DNA of 64,000 bases from Luzula sylvatica (taxonomy: Eukaryota; Streptophyta; Magnoliopsida; Poales; Juncaceae). Of the stretch, positions 56,184 to 64,000 are shown one piece after another (position 1 is the stretch's first letter; the number at the start of each line of letters is the position of its first letter). Position numbers and translations under genes: made by a program. The notes under the pieces are model-generated. The model saw only the letters and a list, made by a program, of their open reading frames with translations, made no database searches and had not been told where the DNA came from. The stretch lies in assembly GCA_946800325.1 (NCBI GenBank), contig OX326956.1, forward strand, positions 46,019,552-46,083,551, in the 5' to 3' direction.

Positions 56184-56800
56184 AACTCCCCCTTTTGATT
56201 AATTTCAAAACACTGTCGGTTTGGAGAGTTTCAACATTTCATTGAGAACTTTCCGTACGATCGTTTCTCCCCCATTTTGAAAGAGATCAAAAGGGCCAAT
56301 GAGACTTCATCGACGGAAGGCTCCCCCTAAATGCGATCTCCCCCTCAAAGAATGAATTGATGAGTGTATGGGCTTAAAAAAATCACATATTATTGCAAGA
56401 AGATGTGAGTGCGTTCCGAACGAACAAATTGGTTCGTTCGAACGCACTTAGTTCTGTGATCATACCAGTAATTGGTCTAAATGTACCAAAACCAACATAA
56501 AATATGAAAAATCTCAAATAACAATATTAAAAAATGTTTCTAATTTACGACAACATAACCACACATTATCCTAAATACCCAATTCATACAAGTACCAAAC
56601 AAATTATTCAAACACTCACGCACAACAAACATAAGCAAATACTCCTAAGATCACATCACGTCCCTAGATTGACGTTTTCCCTATTCGTAAGGGCCGGGGT
56701 GAGAGTTCGGATCAGCCACAAAGAAGGTGTCGGTGTTGAATTGTCCCGAGTTGCACCCCGACGGATGGTCCGCGGGAGGAGGCGATGGAGGAGGTGGATT
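56184..56800 (-). other. E3 3' untranslated region
   Basis: From the extra ORF stop to the purine tract. It contains CCCCCTTTTGATTAATTTC next to the LTR and one palindrome pair at 56409-56447. No gene. Confidence 0.75.
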
Positions 56801-58102
56801 TCATTCATGAGGATCCTGGTACGGCCCAAATCGGTTTCCAAGATGAACATACAGGTCGGCAAATTTTTGATTCACGTTTTCGAGAACTCGTGCTTCCGAT
56901 GCATGGAAATCTTCCCGAAATGAGTCCCGAATCATCTGTCCATTTCTCACCGCTCGCTCATCCATTTCGTCAAACAGCGTATGTCTGTACGCATACCTCC
57001 TTGCATCCCGGTCCTCTTGAGCATTGGAGCTTTCAGCACGCTCCTTCTTCTTTCGCTTACGCCTCGGCTGTTCAGTGTCTTGTCCACCACCTTGCTCGGT
57101 ATAGGTGGGATCGGCGTTATCCTCCTCCTCGGAGTGGGTATCACCCTCTGCCCAACGGGTTGGATTACGAGGAAGATGGAAAGACTTTTCATCCTTCTTC
57201 GAGTCAATTATCCATCCTTGGATGTTGTTCGAGTATCGGTATCCAAGCCGTATGAGATTTTCTTTCGATGCAAGATTGATCGGTGACTCAGGTCGAAAAT
57301 CCCACTCTTGCACCGGGATTGAGAATCCTTGAATTTCCAACATGTGGGCAATCAACGTGCCATATGGAAGCGAGGCAATTTTCTGACTCATGATGCTTTC
57401 CATGTGACTCAGAATCAGATGTGGGACATGAATGGGTAGTTGATCCGGGTACCACATCCGATATAAAAGCATCACATTCCTATTTTCAAGATTTGCCTTT
57501 AATTTAGCAACAGGAGTGAGAATATTGTTACCGATTTCCCAAACCAATTTCTCGGGTGCGGCAAGGTGAGTGGCCGAGTCGGGTGATTCGTAATTGTTAG
57601 TTACAACTTTCTTCATGGGTTCGATGACCTCTGGTTCGAGTCTCACCTTGCGAGCATTGTAGACCTTTTCTCCGTCGTCCTTGAGTCCTAGAAGGTCGCA
57701 CAAGTTGCGAACAGAAATCTCAACGTTCTCACCAAGAATGTATGAGGTTACCTTCTCTTCGTCATGGTCGAATATGGCGTTGGCGTAGAAGAGCCGCATG
57801 ATGACGTCATAGGATTGGCAGTTGAGACACGCGAGGTTTGCGAATCCCCATCTTCGCTCGATTCCCTCCACTATGTCGTAAAGATGAGGAATGTTGGGAG
57901 GAAACTCGTAGTAGAAGCACTTGGCGACGGCTTTCTTGGAGACGATTTCCTTAAACCGGATTGCTGCCTCTGGATTACGGAAGAGGTGGTCATTTTGAGG
58001 GTTGTTGAAATTGTAGGTCTCTTGAAGACGCTCGCTGCGACCAACTCTTGTGGCTGCCACTTTTTTCTTGCCTTTCACTCTTAATGAGGATGCCATTGCC
58101 AA
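56801..58102 (-). CDS. E3 additional ORF (putative plant transposon protein domain, PF20167-like)
   Basis: A 433-residue open frame. It starts MAMASSLRVKGKKKVAATRV (basic) and has RFKEIVSKKAVAKCFYYEFP, ERRWGFANLACLNCQSYDVI, FYANAIFDHDEEKVTSYILG and ISVRNLCDLLGLKDDGEKVY, then MLLYRMWYPDQLPIHVPHLI. The C-terminal third has a nuclear-signal-like cluster PRRKRKKKERAE and a predicted coiled region. The first two-thirds fit the widespread plant retrotransposon accessory domain (PF20167). Its role is unknown. It has no polymerase, integrase or protease motif. It is intact in length with no stops, which suggests recent selection or a young insertion. Confidence 0.75.
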   Translation of the reverse strand: MAMASSLRVKGKKKVAATRVGRSERLQETYNFNNPQNDHLFRNPEAAIRFKEIVSKKAVAKCFYYEFPPNIPHLYDIVEGIERRWGFANLACLNCQSYDVIMRLFYANAIFDHDEEKVTSYILGENVEISVRNLCDLLGLKDDGEKVYNARKVRLEPEVIEPMKKVVTNNYESPDSATHLAAPEKLVWEIGNNILTPVAKLKANLENRNVMLLYRMWYPDQLPIHVPHLILSHMESIMSQKIASLPYGTLIAHMLEIQGFSIPVQEWDFRPESPINLASKENLIRLGYRYSNNIQGWIIDSKKDEKSFHLPRNPTRWAEGDTHSEEEDNADPTYTEQGGGQDTEQPRRKRKKKERAESSNAQEDRDARRYAYRHTLFDEMDERAVRNGQMIRDSFREDFHASEARVLENVNQKFADLYVHLGNRFGPYQDPHE

Positions 58103-58169
58103 TCGTGAGATTTGGGAGAGATGGGTCTTGGAGAGAAGAAAGGTTTGGGAAAGAACGGTATTAAGAAGA

Positions 58170-58233
<64 letters not shown>

Positions 58234-59030
58234 AACTTATGAGAATCAAGAAGTGTCTCTTCAATTCTTTGAGTTGGAAGAAGAAGAGGAAGAATCGCAT
58301 GTATTGAATGGGTTGGTTGCATGCTGATGGAGAGTAATTACAGTGAGTCCGTTCGAACGTACATATTTGTGCGTTCGAACGCACATGGCACTGCGAGAAT
58401 GGGAAAAGGCGCGAGTGGAAGGGTTTAAGCCTCATGACTAGGTCGGTTTAATGAACGAGGCATGTGCGTTCGAACGGTCACTTTGTTCGTTGTAACGCAC
58501 TTGAAACTGTTTGGAAGAGAAAAAAAAACAAAGGACGCCATGAAAGAGGTTTACTGAATGATGTGAGTCCGTTCGACCGTACTTTAAGTGCGTTGGAACT
58601 CACTGTATGTCCTACATCAAAATTTAAGTCCTTGGCGCGTACGTTTGGTCTTTGAAATTTTGAATAACCCAACAAAGGTTCTCATCCTTTAAGTTCGTTA
58701 GAACGAACATTTTGTTCGTTGGGATATTGATAGGCTTGCTACCAAGGATCCTTAATTCCATTTGTTCGTTCTGAACGAACATATTGTTCGTTCGAACGCA
58801 TTTGGCTCTGTGATGTGGCCACTAATTTTAGGGTGATGAGAATACTCATATTTCAAATGTTCGTTCTGAACGAACACTATGTTCGTTAGAACGGACTATA
58901 TTCTGTGATGTGATCACTAAATGGACTCTATACTGGATTAAGATAATATATTAAGATTTATTTACTATACTCCTCCTCAATATTTGGCTTATGGTATGGT
59001 AAATGAAGGAGTATATTGTCACATTCGGGT
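58103..59030 (-). other. E3 spacer with (GA)n and palindromes
   Basis: Non-coding gap between the Gag and extra ORFs, where pol is expected in an autonomous Copia element. A (GA)n microsatellite (about 58174-58230) lies just upstream of the extra ORF start, CT-rich in its sense strand. CGT-TCGA-ACG palindromes, mostly imperfect, run from 58347 to 58896. Confidence 0.8.
58347..58896. repeat. Palindrome array inside E3 (between Gag and extra ORF)
   Basis: Pairs such as GTCCGTTCGAACGTAC at 58347 and GTGCGTTCGAACGCAC at 58369 (22 bp apart), then more degenerate copies (GTTCGTTCTGAACGAAC). It is placed where a promoter for the downstream ORF could lie. Confidence 0.85.
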
Positions 59031-61418
59031 TTAAGCCCTAGGGGGTCCAACACCGTATGATGTAGAAGGACCCATTGTGTGACGATCTTTGCGCATCCAA
59101 ACGACATTCGATGTCAATTTTGGATTGCGAAGATCACAATTTGTTGAGATATGACCACTTTTGCAATAATAATTACAAAAGGCTAAGGTTGGCTTATCTG
59201 TGGTTGTGGAACTCTTCACAAAATAGTTCGAGAGTTGATTTGAGTCACTTCTCCGAGAAATTATCGATTTTGGCATTTGATGAAATTGATTTGATGGAAA
59301 TTCATTTGATTGAAATCGGTTTGATTTAACTTGTTTTGGTTGAAAATGTTTTTGTGTGTTGGTGTAGTGTTTGGGAGCCCCTTTTTGATGCGAAGCCTCG
59401 GTGTAGTTTGTCACTTCATAGAAATAACCATTTGGTCCCCGTTTGAACAAGCAATCGGTTCTTCCCAAATTGTCATGTCTGGGTTGTGAATTTTGTGTGA
59501 AATGATTATTCCTATAATTATGGCTAGCACGTTTAGGTTGTTCCTTTTTCACATTTTTATCCTTGTTGTAATCATGGTACATAAAAGCATTTCCATGACT
59601 ACTATCTCGATTGTTCTCCCATTTTGATTTTTGATCTTTGGAGTTGGAAGAATCGGGTTTATTACCGTTATTCTTCTTATATCCTAAACCGGATTTGTCA
59701 TTGGGCTTTTGTCCCATGAATGACGATTTCAAAATTTCATCCAATGATAGAGGACTTGATGCAATAGATGCACAAGCCTTCTTCAAGGAATCATTTTCAA
59801 CTTTAGATTTTAGAAGTTCGACTTTTAGATGTGAGATCTCGCCTTTTAGAGCTTGACACTCACATTTTGAAAATCCTTTAAATTCTTTTAATTGAGATTT
59901 AAATGCCAAAATAGATAGTTCAAGAGAAGCTACCTTATCCTTGAGAGCTTGTGTCGAGCTCTCAATTTTTCCCTCATATTGTTGAGAATCCCCGTCACAC
60001 CTCAAGAATTCGTCACATGACTCAAGTTCTAATATTAACGAGGGTGAGTATTGAAGTTGAGGTGATAGTTCTATGATAGGTATAGAGTGGATACGTACCT
60101 CATGATTTTGATCACGTGTCAGTTTTGGAGTATGCGTAGACGTTTCGACGCTTATGACCATGGGAGTGCGAGGCGTTGGAGTTGGACCTCGCTCAATTCG
60201 GAGACTTTGAATTGCTGCTTCCACCGCGCTCATCGATGGAGGGTCGATCCTTACCATAAGTGCTAGATTTGCGGTGTGTCGGTTTGATGGACCATCAGAT
60301 TCGGATGACGAACTTGATCCATCTGTTTCGCCCCACCTACAATCAACATTTGCTTTATAGGCCTTTTTCTTTTTATATTCCTTACCTTTATATTTTTGGT
60401 GATCTTCTCGGCCCTTGTCCTCGTATCTCCTTTCGTGTCGAGGTTCTCGCCTTTCCCGATCTTTTCGGTCATCATCCTTTTTGGACCAACGGGAATTTTC
60501 GGGGTGAAGTGTCCAACATGACTCCATCATGTGTCCACCTTTCTTGCACCAAAAGCAATGGAGCTTTAACCCCTTTTGTTTCCAATTCTCGTTGAATCGT
60601 TTTTCATCTCTTTGCCACTCTAGTAGTCGTAGGGTTAGATCGTCTATCTCATTGTCCTCATTTCTCGTGTTTACGGCGGGCAAAGCTACGGCTTTGGATT
60701 GAGAGGTAGGTGTGGCGATTCCACACTCCTCATCCAGTTGCTTGAGTCGAATCTCAAAATTTCGGAATTGACTTACCAATTCTTCGGGCGTGAGATCTTG
60801 AGATGCGACCGCTGTACCTAAAGCTACACGCAAGGATTCCCAACTACGGGGCATAGCTTGAAGTAATCTAGCAATAATTCTATCATCGGTAAGAGGTGCA
60901 TTTTGGGTGGCATATCGGGTTTGTAGTACATTAATTTTTGCCCAAATTTTATCAACGGACTCTCCCTCAATCATTCGGAGATTGTTGAATTCTTGTTCGA
61001 GTCCGATGATATTTGTTCTCCTCATTTGAGATGTACCCTCGTATCTCTCATTGAGCATACGCCACATTTCACATGAGTTTTCACAGTGATCCACTAAAGA
61101 TCCGATAGAACTAATCACATTGTTGAGTATTAGGTTTTGAGCGTATATATCATTAGTTCTATCTTCTCTAGTTTGAGCAGGGTAGGTTATGTTACCGGCA
61201 TCGTCGACATCTTGGACTGAGACAAAGCCTCGTAACACTACCTTGTCAAGCCCTTGGAGAGCGAATGCATTCAACATGCATTTCTTCCAAGAGCTCCAAT
61301 TGGTTCCATCTAACTCACGTGAGTTTGAAATGTTTGATTTAAGGATGGTATTTATTGGATTAGATGATGAAGGTTGTACAACTGGGTTAAGTTCGGCCAT
61401 TAGATCTTTTAAGTACAC
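59031..61418 (-). CDS. E3 Gag-like protein
   Basis: A 795-residue open frame. It starts MYLKDLMAELNPVV, has a DUF4219/UBN2-like Gag domain (LDGTNWSSWKKCMLNAFALQ ... IIARLLQAMPRSWESLR), a nucleocapsid knuckle CFWCKKGGHMMESC, a charged region, and a predicted coiled coil (DKVASLELSILAFKSQLKEF). Near the C-terminus is a second knuckle, CNYYCKSGHISTNC, in which the second Cys position is Tyr (C-x2-Y), so it is probably defective. It ends GPSTSYGVGPPRA, where related elements would start protease. The Gag is long and uninterrupted. Confidence 0.82.
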   Translation of the reverse strand: MYLKDLMAELNPVVQPSSSNPINTILKSNISNSRELDGTNWSSWKKCMLNAFALQGLDKVVLRGFVSVQDVDDAGNITYPAQTREDRTNDIYAQNLILNNVISSIGSLVDHCENSCEMWRMLNERYEGTSQMRRTNIIGLEQEFNNLRMIEGESVDKIWAKINVLQTRYATQNAPLTDDRIIARLLQAMPRSWESLRVALGTAVASQDLTPEELVSQFRNFEIRLKQLDEECGIATPTSQSKAVALPAVNTRNEDNEIDDLTLRLLEWQRDEKRFNENWKQKGLKLHCFWCKKGGHMMESCWTLHPENSRWSKKDDDRKDRERREPRHERRYEDKGREDHQKYKGKEYKKKKAYKANVDCRWGETDGSSSSSESDGPSNRHTANLALMVRIDPPSMSAVEAAIQSLRIERGPTPTPRTPMVISVETSTHTPKLTRDQNHEVRIHSIPIIELSPQLQYSPSLILELESCDEFLRCDGDSQQYEGKIESSTQALKDKVASLELSILAFKSQLKEFKGFSKCECQALKGEISHLKVELLKSKVENDSLKKACASIASSPLSLDEILKSSFMGQKPNDKSGLGYKKNNGNKPDSSNSKDQKSKWENNRDSSHGNAFMYHDYNKDKNVKKEQPKRASHNYRNNHFTQNSQPRHDNLGRTDCLFKRGPNGYFYEVTNYTEASHQKGAPKHYTNTQKHFQPKQVKSNRFQSNEFPSNQFHQMPKSIISRRSDSNQLSNYFVKSSTTTDKPTLAFCNYYCKSGHISTNCDLRNPKLTSNVVWMRKDRHTMGPSTSYGVGPPRA

Positions 61419-61453
61419 GTTATCCCTAATATTCTAAGAGATGGTTAGTACCT

Positions 61454-61466
61454 TGCTCTGATACCA
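61454..61466 (-). promoter_or_regulatory. E3 tRNA-Met primer-binding site
   Basis: Plus-strand TGCTCTGATACCA is the complement of TGGTATCAGAGCA. It is two bases from the 5' LTR at 61469. The Gag start is only about 40 bp further in, so E3 has almost no untranslated leader, unlike E1, E2 and E5. Confidence 0.9.
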
Positions 61467-61468
61467 AT

Positions 61469-62727
61469 TGTTGGTTAATTCTAACCTAGAGGGGGGTAAA
61501 TGTGGTAATCTAACGTACACTTACATTAGATGATACCCTAATTTATGTTGCGGAAATAATAATAATTTAGATGATAAAGATGATAAAGATGATACCGTAC
61601 TAACACTTGAACACAAGATGTTTGTTTACGATTTTCGGTAGGTGGTTGCTATGTAGCTTTAACTCACCCTTTACTCGCTTAATTGACCGACTCAATTATT
61701 TGCGAGTACCTACGTCTCCGGAAATGCCTTGTGCCTCTTTTTGGCTTTCGATTGAATTCCAACTCACTCGATTACAAGGTGTCGCCTAGATCGATTTACA
61801 CGCTTTCTATCGATCTATAGCTTAGGCTCTTTACACTTTGTTGCACTAGCCTATTACAATTTTTCACTAATCGAGCTACAACGTGATCGGTCACGTGAGT
61901 GGGATACGATTAGTGGAGGATTTGGAAAGTAGATCAACGATCTGAAGAGGGTTTCTCAAGCTATCAATGGATATGGATAATCAAAGCTTAGGTTCTCTCT
62001 CTTTTGGTTTTTCAAGTTTTAAAGTAAAGAAGTGGGAGAGAGAAGCCCTAGAAGGATTCTATTTATACTCTCTATAGAAATCCTTCAGAAAACTGCCAGT
62101 GCGTTCGAACGCACAATGTTCGTTCCGAACGGACTTGCTGTTTGTACTAGCCGTTTCAAAATAACTTGCAAGTATATTTGTGGGTCCGTTCGAACGGACA
62201 AAGTCTGTTCATAACGGACTCAATTATACATTGCATTTTGTGTTCACAGAAAGGATTGTCCGTTCAACGCACTTAAATGGTGGGTGAACGGATTCTACAT
62301 GTTCGTTCGAACGGACATGTTTGTTCGTTCGAACGCACACAATCCTGTGACAGTTTTGGTTCTTATCAAGAGATAATATTTTGATATGTGGCAAGTCCGT
62401 TCTGATCGGACTTTAAGTTCGTTCAGAACGCACTTCATGCTTGATTGAACTCTTTGTTATTTTGAACATGATTTTACTTGAGATCTACTAGGTTTCTACC
62501 TATGGTTTATTTGTGGCGCATCCCACTCACGGAAGGCTTCAACATCTTGATTCTTGATGTATTCCAATGGCCTTCCTTGTGTTCTTCTTGTCTTGTTCAT
62601 CTTGAGACTTCACAAGCCCTCCTTCATCTTCGTATCGTACATATGTTATCCTGCACTTTTCTGGATGTATACGTTAGTAATGACAGTGTTTTGAAATAAT
62701 CAAACTATCAGGAAATTTGAACCAACA
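61469..62727 (-). repeat. E3 5' LTR
   Basis: 1259 bp, TGTTGGTTAATTC to TTTGAACCAACA. Minus-strand TATA box at 62060-62067 and palindrome array at 62099-62433 immediately upstream of it. About 1.4% different from the 3' LTR by eye. Confidence 0.92.
62099..62433. repeat. Palindrome array in E3 5' LTR U3
   Basis: Same array as 55555-55889 with several single changes, some of which break a palindrome arm (for example GTTCTGATCGGAC) and some of which alter the arm class (GTCCGT to GTTCGT). The nearest palindrome is about 32 bp upstream of the TATA box. Confidence 0.9.
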
Positions 62728-62732
62728 ATTTA

Positions 62733-63118
62733 TATCTAATAGGATTAGGATTAGCCAAGAGGCATGTATATCCAATATACACCCTTTCACACAGAAAAGT
62801 GCATGAACCTGTTCAGTATTCTGTCCAGACGAAATTGATAAATTTCTCTGACAGAAAATCAACCAACATGAAAGTTGTAGATAATCTTATTATCTACACA
62901 ACTCAATTTGGCCCAGCCCAATTGGACTTCTTATACAAAAGTTATGACTGTTTTACTAACTGTATGTCATACTGTTGCACCTTTTCGGTATTTCACATAA
63001 ACGACACTTATAATTCGTTCATATGAAATATATTTCTACATGAAGGTTATAGATAATCTCATTATCTATCTAACCCAATTTGAACCATTAAAATCGGATT
63101 TTCCCACTGAAAATTATG
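62733..63118 (-). repeat. E4 3' LTR, second half (truncated)
   Basis: Continues the E1-type LTR after E3 (TATATCTAATAGGATTAGG...). The last about 95 bp of the LTR and the polypurine tract are deleted. The sequence jumps from ACTGAAAATTATG into E4 internal DNA. Confidence 0.82.
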
Positions 63119-63488
63119 ATCTCGCGTATCAAATACCAAGCTATGCACATCCTATGTGCCAATTTTATGATCAAGCCCGACTTAGTACGACTCGTTGTGT
63201 GACCATGTAGGTTCGATTAACGATGACAGTAGGTTGTTTCCAATGCCTACAAGCTCATGAGCGGGATCTAGTCACTCCATCATAGCTACCCATGTTAAAC
63301 GAATAATGATTGTGAACATTGTGCCTATCTCGAATAGCGGTCATTAGTTCTCTTGTTTGCGATATCCGTTAATCAAAAGGCATGGTGATAGTCATCCTTA
63401 TAATTTGATTAACTACACTTATTCCCCGATTCCGAGTTGAGTTAACAAATTTCAATCGATATTAACCGTTAATATCATTGACTGCGGC
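63119..63488 (-). other. E4 3' untranslated region, truncated
   Basis: Matches part of the 3' region of E1 (about 8822-9185), then jumps at ACTGCGGCC|CAAGAAATAC directly into RT sequence. This deletes the rest of the 3' region and RNase H. Non-coding. Confidence 0.8.
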
Positions 63489-64000
63489 CCAAGAAATACT
63501 ACACGGCTCCCACTAACCTTCTTGTAAACACAAGGTTCTTCTACGTTTTTCACGAAATTATATTCTCGTATAACTTCATCGAAACGTATGTTCCAACTCC
63601 GAGAAGCTTGCTTCAATCCATAAATGGATCGTTGCAACTTGCACACTTTATCCGGACTCTTTGAATCGACAAAACCCTCGGGCTGTGTCATGTACACATC
63701 CTCTTCTAAGTTCCCGTTAAGGAATGCGGTTTTGACATCCATTTGCCAAATCTCGTAGTCATAATACGCAAAGATAGCAAGTAAGATCCGTATGGATTTA
63801 AGCATTGCTACGGGTGAAAACGTTTCTTCATAGTCTACACCATGAATTTGTTTGAAACCTTTCGCCACAAGCCGTGCCTTATAAGTGTTCACATTCCCAT
63901 CCATGTCGGTCTTCTTCTTGAAGACCCATTTACATCCCACTGGATTAACCCCGGGAGGTGGATCAACCAAGTTCCAAACTTGATTATCGTACATGGATTG
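63489..64000 (-). pseudogene. E4 Copia RT fragment, continues past window end
   Basis: The minus-strand frame includes MYDNQVWNLVDPPPG, GCKWVFKKKTDMDGNVNTYK, WQMDVKTAFLNGNLEEDVYM and YGLKQASRSWNIRFDEVI, almost the same as E1. It is cut after VFLVL-equivalent sequence by the internal deletion, so the YVDD active site and RNase H are missing. The upstream part (integrase, gag) would lie beyond the window. Confidence 0.85.

Larger units (their letters stand above)
54925..62727 (-). mobile_element. E3: non-autonomous LTR retrotransposon with Gag and extra ORF
   Basis: LTRs 54925-56183 and 61469-62727 (both 1259 bp, about 18 differences seen), target duplication ATTTA at 54920-54924 and 62728-62732. 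It has the primer-binding complement TGCTCTGATACCA at 61454-61466 with two bases to the 5' LTR, and a purine tract (AAAAGGGGGAGTT, sense) against the 3' LTR. Internally on the minus strand it has only a Gag-like frame and, further 3', a PF20167-like ORF. Protease, integrase, RT and RNase H are absent, so it must rely on another element. A split host LTR (E4) surrounds it. Confidence 0.9.

Noticed and set aside
58112..58327. Plus-strand open frame through the (GA)n tract
   Set aside because: The frame is open only because the GA repeat encodes Arg-Glu. It is low complexity and antisense to E3.

Overview
This is a window of flowering-plant (eudicot-type) nuclear DNA made almost entirely of transposable elements nested in a few host genes. 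The evidence for a plant is GT-AG introns, two LRK10L-type receptor-like kinase genes with extracellular GUB_WAK/WAK-associated regions, a FAR1/FRS-type (MULE-derived) gene, several Ty1/copia LTR retrotransposons with tRNA-Met primer-binding sites, an L1-type LINE, and a TIR-bearing MITE. No rRNA, tRNA, CRISPR or prokaryotic features were seen. I cannot name the species. To keep the elements apart I call them E0, E1, E2, E3, E4, E5 and P1.

Layout. 1-7533: a badly decayed minus-strand Copia element (E0) carrying a nested solo LTR (2892-3900). 7724-14685: a related minus-strand Copia element (E1), truncated in its leader and joined to a second copy of its own flank plus a solo LTR (14949-16160), so the locus contains an internal tandem duplication. 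16161-18218: AT-rich DNA with a Helitron-like 3' terminus. 18219-about 33730: an LRK10L receptor-kinase pseudogene, split inside its kinase exon by a plus-strand Copia element (P1, 20149-33099, target-site duplication GTTAT). P1 is itself split by a minus-strand Copia element (E2, 22706-30953, duplication GTACG). 34969-37220: a second, apparently intact LRK10L kinase gene. 37729-about 52563: an FRS-type gene split by Copia element E5 (38846-45550, duplication CCAAT) and by a LINE (47093-52500), with a nonsense codon as well. 53234-54317: a two-exon gene resembling plant-mobile-domain/DUF1985 transposon proteins. Just downstream of its stop lies Copia element E4 (54352 to beyond the window end), whose LTR is split by a non-autonomous LTR element (E3, 54925-62727, duplication ATTTA). 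E3 encodes a Gag-like protein and an extra ORF but no visible protease, integrase or reverse transcriptase.

Most interesting signal. Five Copia-type elements with different LTRs (E0, E1, E2, E3, E5) carry arrays of 16-bp palindromes that share one architecture, GTNCGT-N4-ACGNAC. The central N4 is element-specific: TAYA in E0/E1, CATG in E2, TCGA in E3/E5. The palindromes usually come in pairs whose starts are 19-23 bp apart, most often 22. In E2 and E3 the arrays sit immediately upstream of the LTR TATA box. In E0, E1, E2 and E5 they also lie in the 5' leader. E1 and E2 have nearly the same coding and 3' regions but carry different palindrome classes at the same leader position. A second repeated leader motif (sense GGCCATAGTC or a close variant) occurs at nearly the same spacing (about 74 then about 220 bp) in E1, E2 and E5. 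Both look like regulatory or RNA signals kept in form while the sequence changed. Their function is not known to me and is left as inference.
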